From positions 1 to 57,145 of the forward strand of contig NZ_FTMX01000016.1 in NCBI RefSeq assembly GCF_900156045.1: a stretch of 57,145 nucleotides of DNA, given 5' to 3'. A program made the position numbers and the translations under genes. The notes beneath the pieces are model-generated. The model made no database searches. It saw only the letters and a list, made by a program, of their open reading frames with translations, and was not told the DNA's origin. Shown piece by piece: positions 24,252-33,381 of this stretch. The first letter of the stretch is position 1. Each line of letters opens with the position of its first letter. This DNA comes from Peribacillus simplex. Lineage in GTDB: Bacteria; Bacillota; Bacilli; Bacillales; DSM-1321.

Positions 24252-25424
24252 ATGAAAGTTTTTTGGTTTTTACCATCACACGGGGAAAGTCGCTATTTAG
24301 GATCGACAAAGGGAGGGAGGGCAATCACGCTTCCTTATTTAAAACAAATAGCACAGGCGGTCGATCATTTGGGATTTGAAGGAGCGTTGCTTCCTACGGG
24401 ACGGTCTTGTGAGGATGCATGGGTAGTGGGTTCTTCATTGATTTCCGCAACGGAAAGAATGAAATTTCTAGTTGCGGTCCGACCAGGTTTAATGTCGCCA
24501 ACCTTGGCTGCCAGGATGGCCTCGAGCTTCGACCGGTTGTCGAATGGACGCCTCTTGATCAATGTAGTAACTGGAGGGGACCCGGTCGAACTGGCAGGTG
24601 ATGGCGTATTTCTGAATCATAAGGAACGATATGGGCAAACAGATGAATTTCTTGATATCTGGAGAAAGGAGATGTCCGGGGACAAAGTGGACTTTGAAGG
24701 GGAGCACCTAAAGATTGAAGGCGGGGATATCCTGTTGCCGCCTGTACAAAAACCATACCCACCACTCTATTTCGGAGGTTCATCCGACCCGGCCATCGAT
24801 ATATCAGGAAAGCATATTGATGTGTACTTGACTTGGGGTGAGCCGCCGGTGCAAGTGGCAGAAAAAATTGAGAAGGTACGTAAAAAGGCAGAAGAATATG
24901 GACGTGAGGTCAGGTTTGGCATAAGGATGCATGTCATTGTAAGGGAAACGGAAGAAGAAGCTTGGCAGGCAGCGGATGAACTAATTAAATATGTGGATGA
25001 TGAAATGATTGAAAATTCGCAAAAGATTTTCGAAAGGTTTGATTCAGTGGGCCAAAAGCGGATGTCGCAACTCCATGACGGAAACAGGGATTCGCTTGAA
25101 ATCAGCCCTAACCTTTGGGCAGGTGTAGGTCTAGTGCGCGGGGGCGCCGGTACGGCACTAGTGGGGAGTGCAGAAAATGTTGCTGCCAGAATGAAGGAAT
25201 ATGAAGAAATCGGAATAGAATCCTTTGTTTTATCTGGATACCCTCATCTTGAAGAAGCGTACAGAGTTGCTGAATTATTATTCCCTTTACTCCCTGTTGA
25301 ACAGCTGGAAAGTCCCGTTTCAAAAGCTACGAGCCCATTTGGGGAAATACTGGCCAATGACCACTACCCTACAAAAGGACGTGAAAATGAAGATGCAGAA
25401 AAAATTAAGCAAAAAGTTCAATAG
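24252..25424 (+). CDS. ssuD: FMNH2-dependent alkanesulfonate monooxygenase
   Basis: 390-residue bacterial luciferase-like flavin monooxygenase that desulfonates alkanesulfonates to aldehyde and sulfite, using reduced FMN supplied by a separate reductase. VFWFLPSHGESRYLG, LLPTGRSCEDAWV, FLVAVRPGLMSPTLAARM, INVVTGGDP and LWAGVGLVRGGAGTALVG are characteristic of SsuD. ATG 24252 lies 8 nt after AAGGGGG; another ATG at 24246 is too close. No ssuE-type reductase gene is present in the window. The 3' end overlaps ssuC by 38 nt. Confidence 0.95.
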   Translation: MKVFWFLPSHGESRYLGSTKGGRAITLPYLKQIAQAVDHLGFEGALLPTGRSCEDAWVVGSSLISATERMKFLVAVRPGLMSPTLAARMASSFDRLSNGRLLINVVTGGDPVELAGDGVFLNHKERYGQTDEFLDIWRKEMSGDKVDFEGEHLKIEGGDILLPPVQKPYPPLYFGGSSDPAIDISGKHIDVYLTWGEPPVQVAEKIEKVRKKAEEYGREVRFGIRMHVIVRETEEEAWQAADELIKYVDDEMIENSQKIFERFDSVGQKRMSQLHDGNRDSLEISPNLWAGVGLVRGGAGTALVGSAENVAARMKEYEEIGIESFVLSGYPHLEEAYRVAELLFPLLPVEQLESPVSKATSPFGEILANDHYPTKGRENEDAEKIKQKVQ

Positions 25425-26172
25425 GTTCCACCTCATATCTTGGCTTGTGCCCATTCTCCTTTTGATAACTTGGCAGCTCCTGTCTTTGTGGGGGATTTTG
25501 TCGGATCGGATATTGCCTGCCCCGACTGAAGTGTTTCAAGCAGGTGTCGCTTTATTGGGTACAGGTGAACTTATGGATTATATCGGCATCAGTGCTCAGC
25601 GTGCCTTCATCGGCTTTTTAATAGGCGGGATCATTGGTTTTGCACTAGGTTTATTAAATGGATTATCATCCATTGCTGAAACCTTATTCGATACCTCGCT
25701 TCAGATGTTGCGTAACATTCCGCATCTAGCTTTAATACCGCTGGTGATTCTATGGTTTGGTATAGAAGAAGAAGCAAAAATCTTCCTTGTCGCTTTAGGG
25801 GTTCTTTTTCCTATCTATCTAAATACATTTCATGGAGTGAAATCGGTGGATAAGGGATTGATCGAAGCAGCGAGGGTTTATGGGTTAAGTGGTTTTTCTT
25901 TATTCTGGAATGTTATTCTCCCTGCCGCCTTTCCATCGATTTTAGTGGGTATCCGCTTCTCTCTTGGAATCATGTGGGTCACATTAATTGTCGCAGAAAC
26001 AATATCCGCTAATTCCGGAATTGGATATATGGCTATGAATGCCCGGGAATTCATGAGGATGGATATTGTTGTTCTTAGTATTCTCTTATATGCCTTATTG
26101 GGAAAAATATCGGACGTTGCGGCCAAAATAATCGAAAAAAGATGCTTGAAGTGGCATCCATCATACCAATGA
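25387..26172 (+). CDS. ssuC: Aliphatic sulfonate ABC transporter permease
   Basis: 261-residue integral membrane protein with about six transmembrane segments, the first at about 12-34. The EAA loop that docks onto the ATPase reads EAARVYGLSGFSLFWNVILP. ATG 25387 follows AAAGGA by 7 nt and lies within the end of ssuD; the frame is open further upstream, but those starts would lie still deeper inside ssuD. It forms the transmembrane channel of the SsuABC importer. Confidence 0.92.
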   Translation: MKMQKKLSKKFNRFHLISWLVPILLLITWQLLSLWGILSDRILPAPTEVFQAGVALLGTGELMDYIGISAQRAFIGFLIGGIIGFALGLLNGLSSIAETLFDTSLQMLRNIPHLALIPLVILWFGIEEEAKIFLVALGVLFPIYLNTFHGVKSVDKGLIEAARVYGLSGFSLFWNVILPAAFPSILVGIRFSLGIMWVTLIVAETISANSGIGYMAMNAREFMRMDIVVLSILLYALLGKISDVAAKIIEKRCLKWHPSYQ

Positions 26173-26185
26173 GGAGGTCATTAAT

Positions 26186-26938
26186 ATGAAAAATGGAAAT
26201 TCGTTGGAGTTGCAGGGTGTAAGAAAGGATTTTGGGGAGTTTGAAGTATTAAAGGAGTTGGACCTCACTTTTAAAAAAGGGGAATTCGTAGCCATTGTCG
26301 GTAAGAGTGGATGTGGAAAGAGCACCTTGCTTCGCCTTGTGGCAGGACTGGAAAAGCCGACGGGCGGGCAGATACTGGTGAATGGAAAGCCATTGAAAGG
26401 ATTAAATAAATCTTCACGTACGATGTTTCAGGATGGAAGGCTTTTTCCTTGGAAAAAAATCCTTGAAAATATTGGTATAGGCTTGAAAGGGGATTGGAAG
26501 CCAAATGCTATGGAATTACTGGAGCAAGTGGGGCTTGCAGATCGAGCAAGTGATTGGCCGTCCGTTTTATCTGGGGGGCAAAAGCAAAGGGTTGCGTTAG
26601 CGAGGGCATTGGTGAACCAACCTGACATTCTCCTCTTGGATGAGCCGTTAGGGGCATTGGATGCTTTGACGAGAATTGGCATGCAAAGGCTGATTGAAGA
26701 TCTATGGAGGAAAAGGGACTTTACTGCCTTGCTTGTTACACATGATGTTGAAGAAGCCGTAATGCTAGCCGACCGTGTCATATTAATCGAAGAAGGCAAA
26801 GTGGTCATGAATAAGGAAATCAATCTGCCGAGACCACGGAAAAAGGATAGTATTCAATACTCATCACTAGCAGCACAAATCCTTAACCGAGTGATGCAAG
26901 TTGAGGGGGAAATGGAAAAAAAGGCGATACACGCTTGA
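26186..26938 (+). CDS. ssuB: Aliphatic sulfonate ABC transporter ATP-binding protein
   Basis: 250-residue ABC ATPase. Walker A is GKSGCGKST, the signature motif is LSGGQKQRVALARAL, Walker B is ILLLDEPLGALD, and the H-loop histidine is in LLVTHDVEEA. It powers sulfonate import by SsuC. GAGGAGG precedes ATG 26186, 13 bp after ssuC. No intrinsic terminator is evident between ssuB and ctc. Confidence 0.94.
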   Translation: MKNGNSLELQGVRKDFGEFEVLKELDLTFKKGEFVAIVGKSGCGKSTLLRLVAGLEKPTGGQILVNGKPLKGLNKSSRTMFQDGRLFPWKKILENIGIGLKGDWKPNAMELLEQVGLADRASDWPSVLSGGQKQRVALARALVNQPDILLLDEPLGALDALTRIGMQRLIEDLWRKRDFTALLVTHDVEEAVMLADRVILIEEGKVVMNKEINLPRPRKKDSIQYSSLAAQILNRVMQVEGEMEKKAIHA

Positions 26939-27023
26939 ATTAGAGAAAAAAGATTTTGCGGCGAATACCTATGTTTACCATATGTTTATCCCCTTCTTGC
27001 TTCCTTCGGATTTTACCTTTCAT

Positions 27024-27049
27024 GTTTAATGATTCGCCATTTAGGGAAA
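27024..27049 (+). promoter_or_regulatory. SigB promoter of ctc
   Basis: GTTTAA (27024-27029), 14-bp spacer, GGGAAA (27044-27049): exact match to the general-stress SigB consensus GTTTAA-N12-15-GGGWAW. ctc is the archetypal SigB-dependent gene. Confidence 0.9.
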
Positions 27050-27099
27050 TGTAAAATATAGAGAAACTTGTAATTCATATTTAGGAAGGCGGAGGATGT

Positions 27100-27738
27100 A
27101 TGAGTAATATATTAGCTGCAAAAGAACGTACGGATTCAAAACACTCTAATTTAAGGAATTTGAGGGAAAATGGCGAAATCCCTGCGATAGTATATGGCAA
27201 TAAAAATGACAGTACGGCCATTTCAGTCAATAATATCGAGCTTCAAAAGACAATCAAGGAAATAGGCCGTAATGGAATCATTTCTTTGGAATTGGAAGGT
27301 GCGAGTTATAAAGTCATGCTTTCTGACTATCAAAAGGATCCAATAAAGAATTCCATTTATCATGCAGACTTTTTAATTGTAGATATGTCCGCTCAATTAC
27401 AAGCGCAAGTTCGCATTAACCTTGTCGGTGTTTGTAAAGGCGTGAAAGACGGTGGGGTCCTTCAGCAGTCACTTCATGAAGTCACGGTTACGGCTAAACC
27501 TAATGACATTCCTGACTCCATCGATGTTGACGTTACCGAACTTCAGGTAGGGGATACAATCTACATATCCGATATCCAAACGAATAAGCAAGTTACAATC
27601 GACAATGATGGTGAAGAAGTTGTTGCATCCGTTTTGGCTCCTCGTCAGGAAGAGGAAATAAGTACAGGTGAACAGCAGGATGGCGGCATCCCTGAAAATG
27701 AAGAAGGCAGGGAAACCAAGGCATCACCAGAGTCATGA
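27100..27738 (+). CDS. ctc: General stress protein Ctc (ribosomal protein bL25 family)
   Basis: 212-residue bL25/Ctc protein that binds 5S rRNA in stressed ribosomes. The N-terminal L25 domain (about 1-90) begins with LAAKERTDSKHSNLRNLREN; the C-terminal TL5 beta domain (about 95-185) has PNDIPDSIDVDVTELQVGD. The tail after about residue 187 is acidic, low in complexity and probably disordered. GGAGG precedes ATG 27100. Expression is expected from a perfect SigB promoter, with possible read-through from the ssu operon. Confidence 0.96.
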   Translation: MSNILAAKERTDSKHSNLRNLRENGEIPAIVYGNKNDSTAISVNNIELQKTIKEIGRNGIISLELEGASYKVMLSDYQKDPIKNSIYHADFLIVDMSAQLQAQVRINLVGVCKGVKDGGVLQQSLHEVTVTAKPNDIPDSIDVDVTELQVGDTIYISDIQTNKQVTIDNDGEEVVASVLAPRQEEEISTGEQQDGGIPENEEGRETKASPES

Positions 27739-27772
27739 TGCCGGGATTAAACAAGTGAATCGTGATATAATA

Positions 27773-27801
27773 GGCGTAGCTCTTAACGAGTTACGTCTTT
27801 T
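27773..27801 (+). terminator. ctc terminator
   Basis: GGCGTAGCTC and GAGTTACGTC pair (two wobbles) around TTAAC, followed by TTTT. Confidence 0.75.
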
Positions 27802-27856
27802 CAATCTCTGGATGCATCAATTTAAACCGGACCATTTTTTTCGTAATGGATTCCTT

Positions 27857-27878
27857 TAATTAGGATTTTTCCTAATTA
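27857..27878. repeat. TAATTAGG inverted repeat
   Basis: TAATTAGG and CCTAATTA form a perfect 8-bp hairpin with loop ATTTTT between ctc and pth. It lacks a 3' T-run. It may be an operator or an RNA structure upstream of the pth promoter. Confidence 0.55.
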
Positions 27879-27891
27879 GTTCTCCTGTCGC

Positions 27892-27921
27892 TTGCAGGCC
27901 AGCTTGAAATTAGGGTACTAT
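27892..27921 (+). promoter_or_regulatory. Candidate pth promoter
   Basis: TTGCAG (27892-27897), 18-bp spacer, TACTAT (27916-27921), about 80 bp upstream of pth. Confidence 0.5.
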
Positions 27922-27999
27922 TTTTCTAAGGTCAATGATCTTGGAAAAACCTTGTCCCAGCGTAACTCCCTAAATAACCGTAATGACGGAGTGTGAATC

Positions 28000-28560
28000 A
28001 TGAAAATTATTGTAGGGTTAGGGAACCCAGGTAAACAGTATGAAAAAACCCGGCATAACGTCGGATTTGAAGTAATAGATGAGTTATCCAAAAGATGGTC
28101 GATTCCACTTGATCAAGCAAAGCATAAGGGGATATATGGTACGGGAATGGTAAAGGGAGAAAAAGTTTTATTACTTAAACCATTAACCTACATGAATTTG
28201 TCAGGCGAATCCATTTCGGCTGTCATGCATTTCTTTAAGGTGGATATCGCGGATGTGGTCATTATCTATGATGACCTTGATTTGCCTCCAGGGAAGCTTC
28301 GCCTTCGTCAAAAAGGTAGTGCAGGCGGTCATAATGGGATAAAATCTTCAATTGCCCATTTGGGTACGCAAGAATTCAATCGAATCAGAATAGGAATTGG
28401 CCGCCCGATTGGCCGCATTCCGGTATCTGATTATGTATTGGGGCGTTTTTCGCCAGAAGAATGGGATCATGTCGGGGCAACGATCGAAAAAAGCGCAGCT
28501 TCTTGTGAAGCCTGGATGGAAAATCCATTTATACAGGTCATGAACGAATATAACCAATAA
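28000..28560 (+). CDS. pth: Peptidyl-tRNA hydrolase
   Basis: 186-residue Pth (SpoVC), which recycles peptidyl-tRNAs released from stalled ribosomes. The sequence opens MKIIVGLGNPGKQYEKTRHN, in which His20 is the expected catalytic residue; LTYMNLSG and DDLDLPPGKLRLRQKGSAGG follow. GACGGAG is upstream of ATG 28000. It lies beside rescue and quality-control genes (mfd, rqcP) as in other Bacilli. Confidence 0.98.
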   Translation: MKIIVGLGNPGKQYEKTRHNVGFEVIDELSKRWSIPLDQAKHKGIYGTGMVKGEKVLLLKPLTYMNLSGESISAVMHFFKVDIADVVIIYDDLDLPPGKLRLRQKGSAGGHNGIKSSIAHLGTQEFNRIRIGIGRPIGRIPVSDYVLGRFSPEEWDHVGATIEKSAASCEAWMENPFIQVMNEYNQ

Positions 28561-28605
28561 GCAGAGAGTAGATATAAGTAAAGAATAATATCTTCCTGTT
28601 TCGCT

Positions 28606-28636
28606 GAATAAAACTCCTCTACTTTTGTACATACTA
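28606..28636 (+). promoter_or_regulatory. Forespore (SigG/SigF-type) promoter of fin
   Basis: CATACTA (28630-28636) matches the SigG -10, and GAATA (28606-28610) lies 19 bp upstream. fin is known to be forespore expressed. Spacing is 1 bp longer than ideal. Confidence 0.5.
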
Positions 28637-28665
28637 ACACTATTACTAAAATAGGGGGTTACCAA

Positions 28666-28896
28666 ATGGCTCTCCATTATCGATGCCGACATTGCGGAAC
28701 TAAGCTGGGCTCAATCGAGGCACACTCACTGAGTACGGAGCAGTTAGGTTTTAATCAACTTACCGATGAAGAGCGACAAGAGATGATCGTTTATGATTCT
28801 GAAGGGGATATGCATGTAAGGGCGATATGTGAAGATTGCCATGAAACGCTGCAAAGAAACCCTGATTTATATGAAAACGATTATATTATTCATTAG
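28666..28896 (+). CDS. fin: Anti-sigma-F factor Fin
   Basis: 76-residue zinc-ribbon protein (YabK) that binds SigF and helps switch the forespore from SigF to SigG. Two CxxC knuckles, CRHC and CEDC, lie near the two ends. GGGGGT precedes ATG 28666. Together with csfB it gives the window two small zinc proteins of forespore sigma control. It has its own terminator before mfd. Confidence 0.94.
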   Translation: MALHYRCRHCGTKLGSIEAHSLSTEQLGFNQLTDEERQEMIVYDSEGDMHVRAICEDCHETLQRNPDLYENDYIIH

Positions 28897-28905
28897 CGGG
28901 AGAGG

Positions 28906-28932
28906 GCTTTGGACAAAATCCAAAGCATTTTT
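28906..28932 (+). terminator. fin terminator
   Basis: GCTTTGGA and TCCAAAGC form a perfect stem around CAAAA, followed by ATTTTT. Confidence 0.92.
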
Positions 28933-29059
28933 CCGTTTGTCTGGAATACCAGGGCACATAAAATTGCCGTTGATAAAGAGGACGCTTGGTGAAATGGCCA
29001 AGTTCAAATAAAAGGATTACAAATGGTTTTTCGCACGTTAAAGAGAGGGGGGAAAGAAA

Positions 29060-32000
29060 ATGAATGGATTGCAGAACTTGTTCTCCAAACAAGATGATGT
29101 TCATTCGTTAATAGCCGGCATCGATGAAGGACTTAAGGAGCAGATCGTCTCTGGTCTGACAGGTTCCTCGAGATCACTATTGCTGGCTTCCGTATATGAA
29201 AAGACGAATAGGCCTATTTTATTAGTTACCCATAATTTATTGCAAGCACAAAAATTCCATGAGGACTTATCCAGTTTCATTCCCGAGGAAGAATTATATA
29301 TATATCCAGCCAATGAATTGATTGCGGCTGATTTGAGTGTTGCCAGCCCGGAATTAAGGGCCCAACGTGTAGAGGCATTGAACTTTTGGGCGGAGGGAAA
29401 GAAAGGGATTGTCATTGCGCCGATTCCCGGGGTGCGCCGTGTGCTTCCTCCAAAGGATATTTGGAAGAGACATCAGCTTATCTTTAATTTAGGGGAAGAT
29501 ATCGAGCTTGAACCAACGCTTAATAAATTCATTGCCATGGGTTATAACCGGTCTGAAATGGTTGCTTCTCCAGGTGAATTCAGTATCAGGGGCGGTATAA
29601 TCGATATTTATCCGATCACCGAACCTAATCCAATAAGAATTGAATTATTCGATACCGAAATAGATTCAATAAGGACTTTTTCAAGCGAAGATCAGCGATC
29701 CATCGAGAAACTCAAGAAAGTGACGATTGGTCCCGTCAGTGAGGCTTTGCTAGAGACGGAGCATATCGAAAGAATCATAACAAGGCTCGAGAGCGGATTA
29801 AGTAAAAGCTTGAAGAAACTTAAAGACGAGAAAACCAAGGAACAGCTGGTCCAAACGATCAGTTATGAACTTGAACAGCTGAAAATGGGGAATATACCCG
29901 ACAAAATCTTTAAATACTTAAGTTTAGCATATGAAGATCCAGCTAGTTTAATAGATTATTTACCGGTAAATGGTTTGGTTTTCTTGGATGAAATCAGTAG
30001 AATCCAGGAAATCAATGATTCTTTGGAGAAGGAAGAGGCTGGGTGGTACACGGATCTTTTAAGCCAGGGACAAATTATCCATGACATCAAATTGGCTCAT
30101 CCCATGCAGGAACTAATAATGAAATCCAGCAGGCCGTTCGTATACCTTTCATTGTTTTTAAGGCATGTACCGCATACAAATCCTCAGAATATCCTGAATT
30201 TTGCCAGTAAACAAATGCAAAATTTCCATGGACAGATGAATGTGTTCAAAGCTGAACTGGAACGTTGGAAAAAAGGGAAATATACAGTCGTCATACTTGG
30301 ACAGGATGAAGAACGGGTAAAAAAGCTGCATTCGGTTTTAGCCGATTACGATATAGAGGCCGCAGAACTGTTTAATGCGGACAGCATTCTTCCAGGTAAA
30401 GTACAGATTTTACGCGGCAGTCTAAATAGCGGCTTTGAATTACCTATGCAAAAGTTCAGTATCATTACGGAAACGGAATTGTTTAATAAGAAGTCAAAGA
30501 AATCAATACGGAGACAGAAACTATCGAATGCGGAGCGAATCAAGAGTTATTCCGAACTGAAGATCGGTGACTATGTCGTTCATGTTAACCACGGTATCGG
30601 TAAATACTTGGGCATTGAAACCCTTACGATAAATGGGGTCCATAAAGATTACCTGAATATTCGTTATCAAGCGGACGACAAATTGTATGTTCCTGTCGAC
30701 CAAATCGATCTTGTCCAAAAATATGTCGGTTCTGAAGGAAAAGAACCGAAGCTTTATAAGCTAGGCGGAACGGAATGGAAGCGTGTCAAAAGTAAGGTTC
30801 AATCATCCGTTGAGAACATTGCTGATGATTTAATCAAGTTATACGCAGAAAGGGAAGCGGCAAAGGGCTATGCCTTTTCACCCGATGGTGATATGCAGAG
30901 AGAATTCGAAACATCATTCTCTTATAACGAAACGGAAGATCAATTACGTTCCATTGTCGAGATCAAAAAGGATATGGAACGTGAACGGCCGATGGACCGT
31001 TTATTATGTGGCGATGTTGGATATGGGAAGACAGAGGTGGCGATCCGGGCCGCTTTTAAAGCCATTATGGATGGCAAGCAGGTTGCATTTCTTGTTCCGA
31101 CCACAATCCTCGCCCAGCAGCATTATGAAACATTAAGGGAGCGTTTTCAGGATTATCCCATTTCGATTGGTCTTATGAGCCGTTTCCGGAGTAAAAAACA
31201 GCAAACGGAGACGATTAAAGGATTGAAAGCCGGCACGGTGGATATTGTGGTTGGCACGCATAGGATTTTATCCAAAGATATCGTGTACCGCGATTTGGGA
31301 TTGCTTATCATTGATGAAGAACAGCGCTTTGGCGTTACACATAAGGAAAAGATCAAGCGGTTAAAAACTAATGTGGATGTACTGACTTTGACTGCGACGC
31401 CGATTCCGAGGACCCTTCATATGTCCATGTTGGGTGTGAGGGATCTGTCCGTAATCGAAACGCCGCCTGAGAACCGGTTCCCCATTCAAACTTATGTCAT
31501 GGAGTATAATGGCTCGTTGGTAACGGAAGCCATAGAACGGGAATTGGCCAGGGGTGGTCAGGTTTATTTCCTTTACAATCGGGTAGAGGATATAGCAAGA
31601 AAAGCAGAAGAAATTTCCATGCTGGTGCCCGATGCCCGTGTCACATTTGCTCATGGGCAAATGTCAGAGCAAGAACTGGAAGCCGTCATGTTCAGCTTTT
31701 TAGAAGGCGAATATGATGTTTTGGTGAGTACAACCATTATAGAGACGGGTGTTGATATCCCGAATGTCAATACGCTCATAGTGAATGAAGCGGATAGAAT
31801 GGGACTTTCACAGCTCTATCAGCTGCGTGGCCGTGTAGGGCGATCCAACCGGGTCGCATATGCATTCTTCACTTATAGGAAAGATAAAGTGTTGACTGAA
31901 GTGGCAGAAAAACGTCTTCAATCCATTAAGGAATTTACAGAATTGGGTTCAGGTTTCAAAATCGCGATGCGTGATTTATCCATCAGGGGAGCTGGAAACA

Positions 32001-32596
32001 TTCTAGGGGCTCAACAACATGGCTTCATCGATTCAGTTGGTTTTGATCTGTATTCACAAATGTTGAAAGAAGCTGTAGATGCGAAACGTAATGACCAACC
32101 AGCCGAAGAAAAGAACACCCTGGAAATTGACGTTGAAGTGGACGCTTATATCCCTGATGCCTACATAATGGATGGACATCAGAAAATAGAAATGTATAAA
32201 AGGTTCAGAGGGATTGCTTCGCTTGAAGAAGTGGAAGAATTACAGGATGAAATGATCGATCGTTTCGGAGAATATCCAGAAGAAGTTTCTTATTTATTCA
32301 TGATTGCTGAAATGAAGGTATATGCTGAAAAGGCCGGAATTGAAAGCATTAAGCAATTAAAGCAGGAAATCAGCATTCTCCTTAGGGAAAAGGTCAGCAG
32401 CGATGTGGATGGACAAAAGGTGTTCGAGCTGGGATCGAAGTATGGCCGTATGGTGGGCTTCGGCATGGACGGCAATCGAATGAAGCTGGTCCTGCACATA
32501 AAAGGTGTAGAACAAAGCAAATGGCTTAATATCTTATTTGAGATGACCAAGGGTTTACAGTATGTAAAAAAAGAGACGCAAGCCACTAAAAACTAA
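29060..32596 (+). CDS. mfd: Transcription-repair coupling factor Mfd
   Basis: 1178-residue ATP-dependent translocase that removes stalled RNA polymerase from lesions and recruits UvrA. The N-terminal UvrB-homology region is at about 1-340, followed by the RNA polymerase-interaction domain (about 490-560, GDYVVHVNHGIGKYLGIE). The RecG-like motor has Walker A GDVGYGKT (651-658) and DEEQ (752-755), then TATPIPRTLHMSM and QLRGRVGRSN. The TRCF C-terminal domain lies at about 1010-1110. AGAGAGGGGGG precedes ATG 29060. Length is normal. Confidence 0.98.
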   Translation: MNGLQNLFSKQDDVHSLIAGIDEGLKEQIVSGLTGSSRSLLLASVYEKTNRPILLVTHNLLQAQKFHEDLSSFIPEEELYIYPANELIAADLSVASPELRAQRVEALNFWAEGKKGIVIAPIPGVRRVLPPKDIWKRHQLIFNLGEDIELEPTLNKFIAMGYNRSEMVASPGEFSIRGGIIDIYPITEPNPIRIELFDTEIDSIRTFSSEDQRSIEKLKKVTIGPVSEALLETEHIERIITRLESGLSKSLKKLKDEKTKEQLVQTISYELEQLKMGNIPDKIFKYLSLAYEDPASLIDYLPVNGLVFLDEISRIQEINDSLEKEEAGWYTDLLSQGQIIHDIKLAHPMQELIMKSSRPFVYLSLFLRHVPHTNPQNILNFASKQMQNFHGQMNVFKAELERWKKGKYTVVILGQDEERVKKLHSVLADYDIEAAELFNADSILPGKVQILRGSLNSGFELPMQKFSIITETELFNKKSKKSIRRQKLSNAERIKSYSELKIGDYVVHVNHGIGKYLGIETLTINGVHKDYLNIRYQADDKLYVPVDQIDLVQKYVGSEGKEPKLYKLGGTEWKRVKSKVQSSVENIADDLIKLYAEREAAKGYAFSPDGDMQREFETSFSYNETEDQLRSIVEIKKDMERERPMDRLLCGDVGYGKTEVAIRAAFKAIMDGKQVAFLVPTTILAQQHYETLRERFQDYPISIGLMSRFRSKKQQTETIKGLKAGTVDIVVGTHRILSKDIVYRDLGLLIIDEEQRFGVTHKEKIKRLKTNVDVLTLTATPIPRTLHMSMLGVRDLSVIETPPENRFPIQTYVMEYNGSLVTEAIERELARGGQVYFLYNRVEDIARKAEEISMLVPDARVTFAHGQMSEQELEAVMFSFLEGEYDVLVSTTIIETGVDIPNVNTLIVNEADRMGLSQLYQLRGRVGRSNRVAYAFFTYRKDKVLTEVAEKRLQSIKEFTELGSGFKIAMRDLSIRGAGNILGAQQHGFIDSVGFDLYSQMLKEAVDAKRNDQPAEEKNTLEIDVEVDAYIPDAYIMDGHQKIEMYKRFRGIASLEEVEELQDEMIDRFGEYPEEVSYLFMIAEMKVYAEKAGIESIKQLKQEISILLREKVSSDVDGQKVFELGSKYGRMVGFGMDGNRMKLVLHIKGVEQSKWLNILFEMTKGLQYVKKETQATKN

Positions 32597-32678
32597 AATT
32601 GAATGATTGTCCTCTTGAAGAAATTTTTTTAGGTACCATGGTAAAAAAATGCAACAAGAAGAAAAATTTTTTCAAAGT

Positions 32679-32707
32679 GCATAGAACTTACCATTAGAAA
32701 AATACTA
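32679..32707 (+). promoter_or_regulatory. SigG promoter of spoVT
   Basis: GCATA (32679-32683), 17-bp spacer, AATACTA (32701-32707), one base from CATACTA. spoVT is a classical SigG gene. Confidence 0.65.
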
Positions 32708-32784
32708 AGTACAATAGCTGGTGATGATTTTGCTACAAAATGAGGATTTATCAAATCAATTAGATGAAAGTGAGGCAACATTAG

Positions 32785-33321
32785 ATGAAAGCAACTGGTA
32801 TCGTTCGCCGAATTGATGATTTAGGAAGAGTCGTCATCCCGAAAGAAATTCGCAGGACCCTCCGTATTCGTGAAGGAGATCCACTGGAAATATTTGTGGA
32901 TAGAGATGGGGAAGTCATCCTAAAGAAATACTCTCCTATCAGTGAATTAGGCGATTTTGCAAGGGAATATGCAGAAGCGCTATATGATAGCCTTGGAAAC
33001 CCAGTTATGATTTGTGACAGGGATACTTACATTGCAGTGGCAGGCGGCTCCAAAAAAGAATACTTAAATAAAAGCGTTAGTGAACTAGTGGAAAAAATCA
33101 TGGAAGAAAGAAATCCTGTCCTGGAGTCTCCAAACGGACAAATTTCATTCGTTGATTCCAATGATGAAGAGGTCCAATCTTATACTGCAGCTCCGATCAT
33201 TGCAAGTGGCGACCCGATTGGTGCCGTCTTGATTTTCTCTAAAGATAGTACCATTGGTGAAGTGGAACAGAAATCAGTTGAAACAGCAGCAAGTTTCCTA
33301 GCTAGACAAATGGAACAGTAA
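32785..33321 (+). CDS. spoVT: Stage V sporulation regulator SpoVT
   Basis: 178-residue forespore transcription factor. The N-terminal AbrB-like swapped-hairpin DNA-binding domain (MKATGIVRRIDDLGRVVIP) parallels AbrB in this window; a C-terminal GAF-like domain (about 55-178) controls oligomer state. SpoVT tunes SigG-dependent genes positively or negatively. GTGAGG lies upstream of ATG 32785. It has its own promoter and terminator. Confidence 0.97.
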   Translation: MKATGIVRRIDDLGRVVIPKEIRRTLRIREGDPLEIFVDRDGEVILKKYSPISELGDFAREYAEALYDSLGNPVMICDRDTYIAVAGGSKKEYLNKSVSELVEKIMEERNPVLESPNGQISFVDSNDEEVQSYTAAPIIASGDPIGAVLIFSKDSTIGEVEQKSVETAASFLARQMEQ

Positions 33322-33353
33322 CCTTGGACATGCCATTATAATTTTTAAGGTGG

Positions 33354-33381
33354 AAAGGGCAGCAAACGCGCTGTCCTTTTT
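33354..33381 (+). terminator. spoVT terminator
   Basis: AAAGGGCAGC and GCTGTCCTTT pair around AAACGC, followed by TT and T-rich sequence. Confidence 0.85.

Noticed and set aside
22951..27099. Mobile element carrying the ssu operon
   Set aside because: No transposase, integrase, terminal repeats or target duplications were seen at the borders; base composition looks similar to the neighbours.
27668..27859. 63-codon plus-strand frame overlapping the end of ctc
   Set aside because: It overlaps ctc in another frame, crosses the ctc terminator and resembles no known protein.
28829..29011. 60-codon frame over the end of fin
   Set aside because: Out of frame with fin, passes through the fin terminator hairpin and has no ribosome-binding site.
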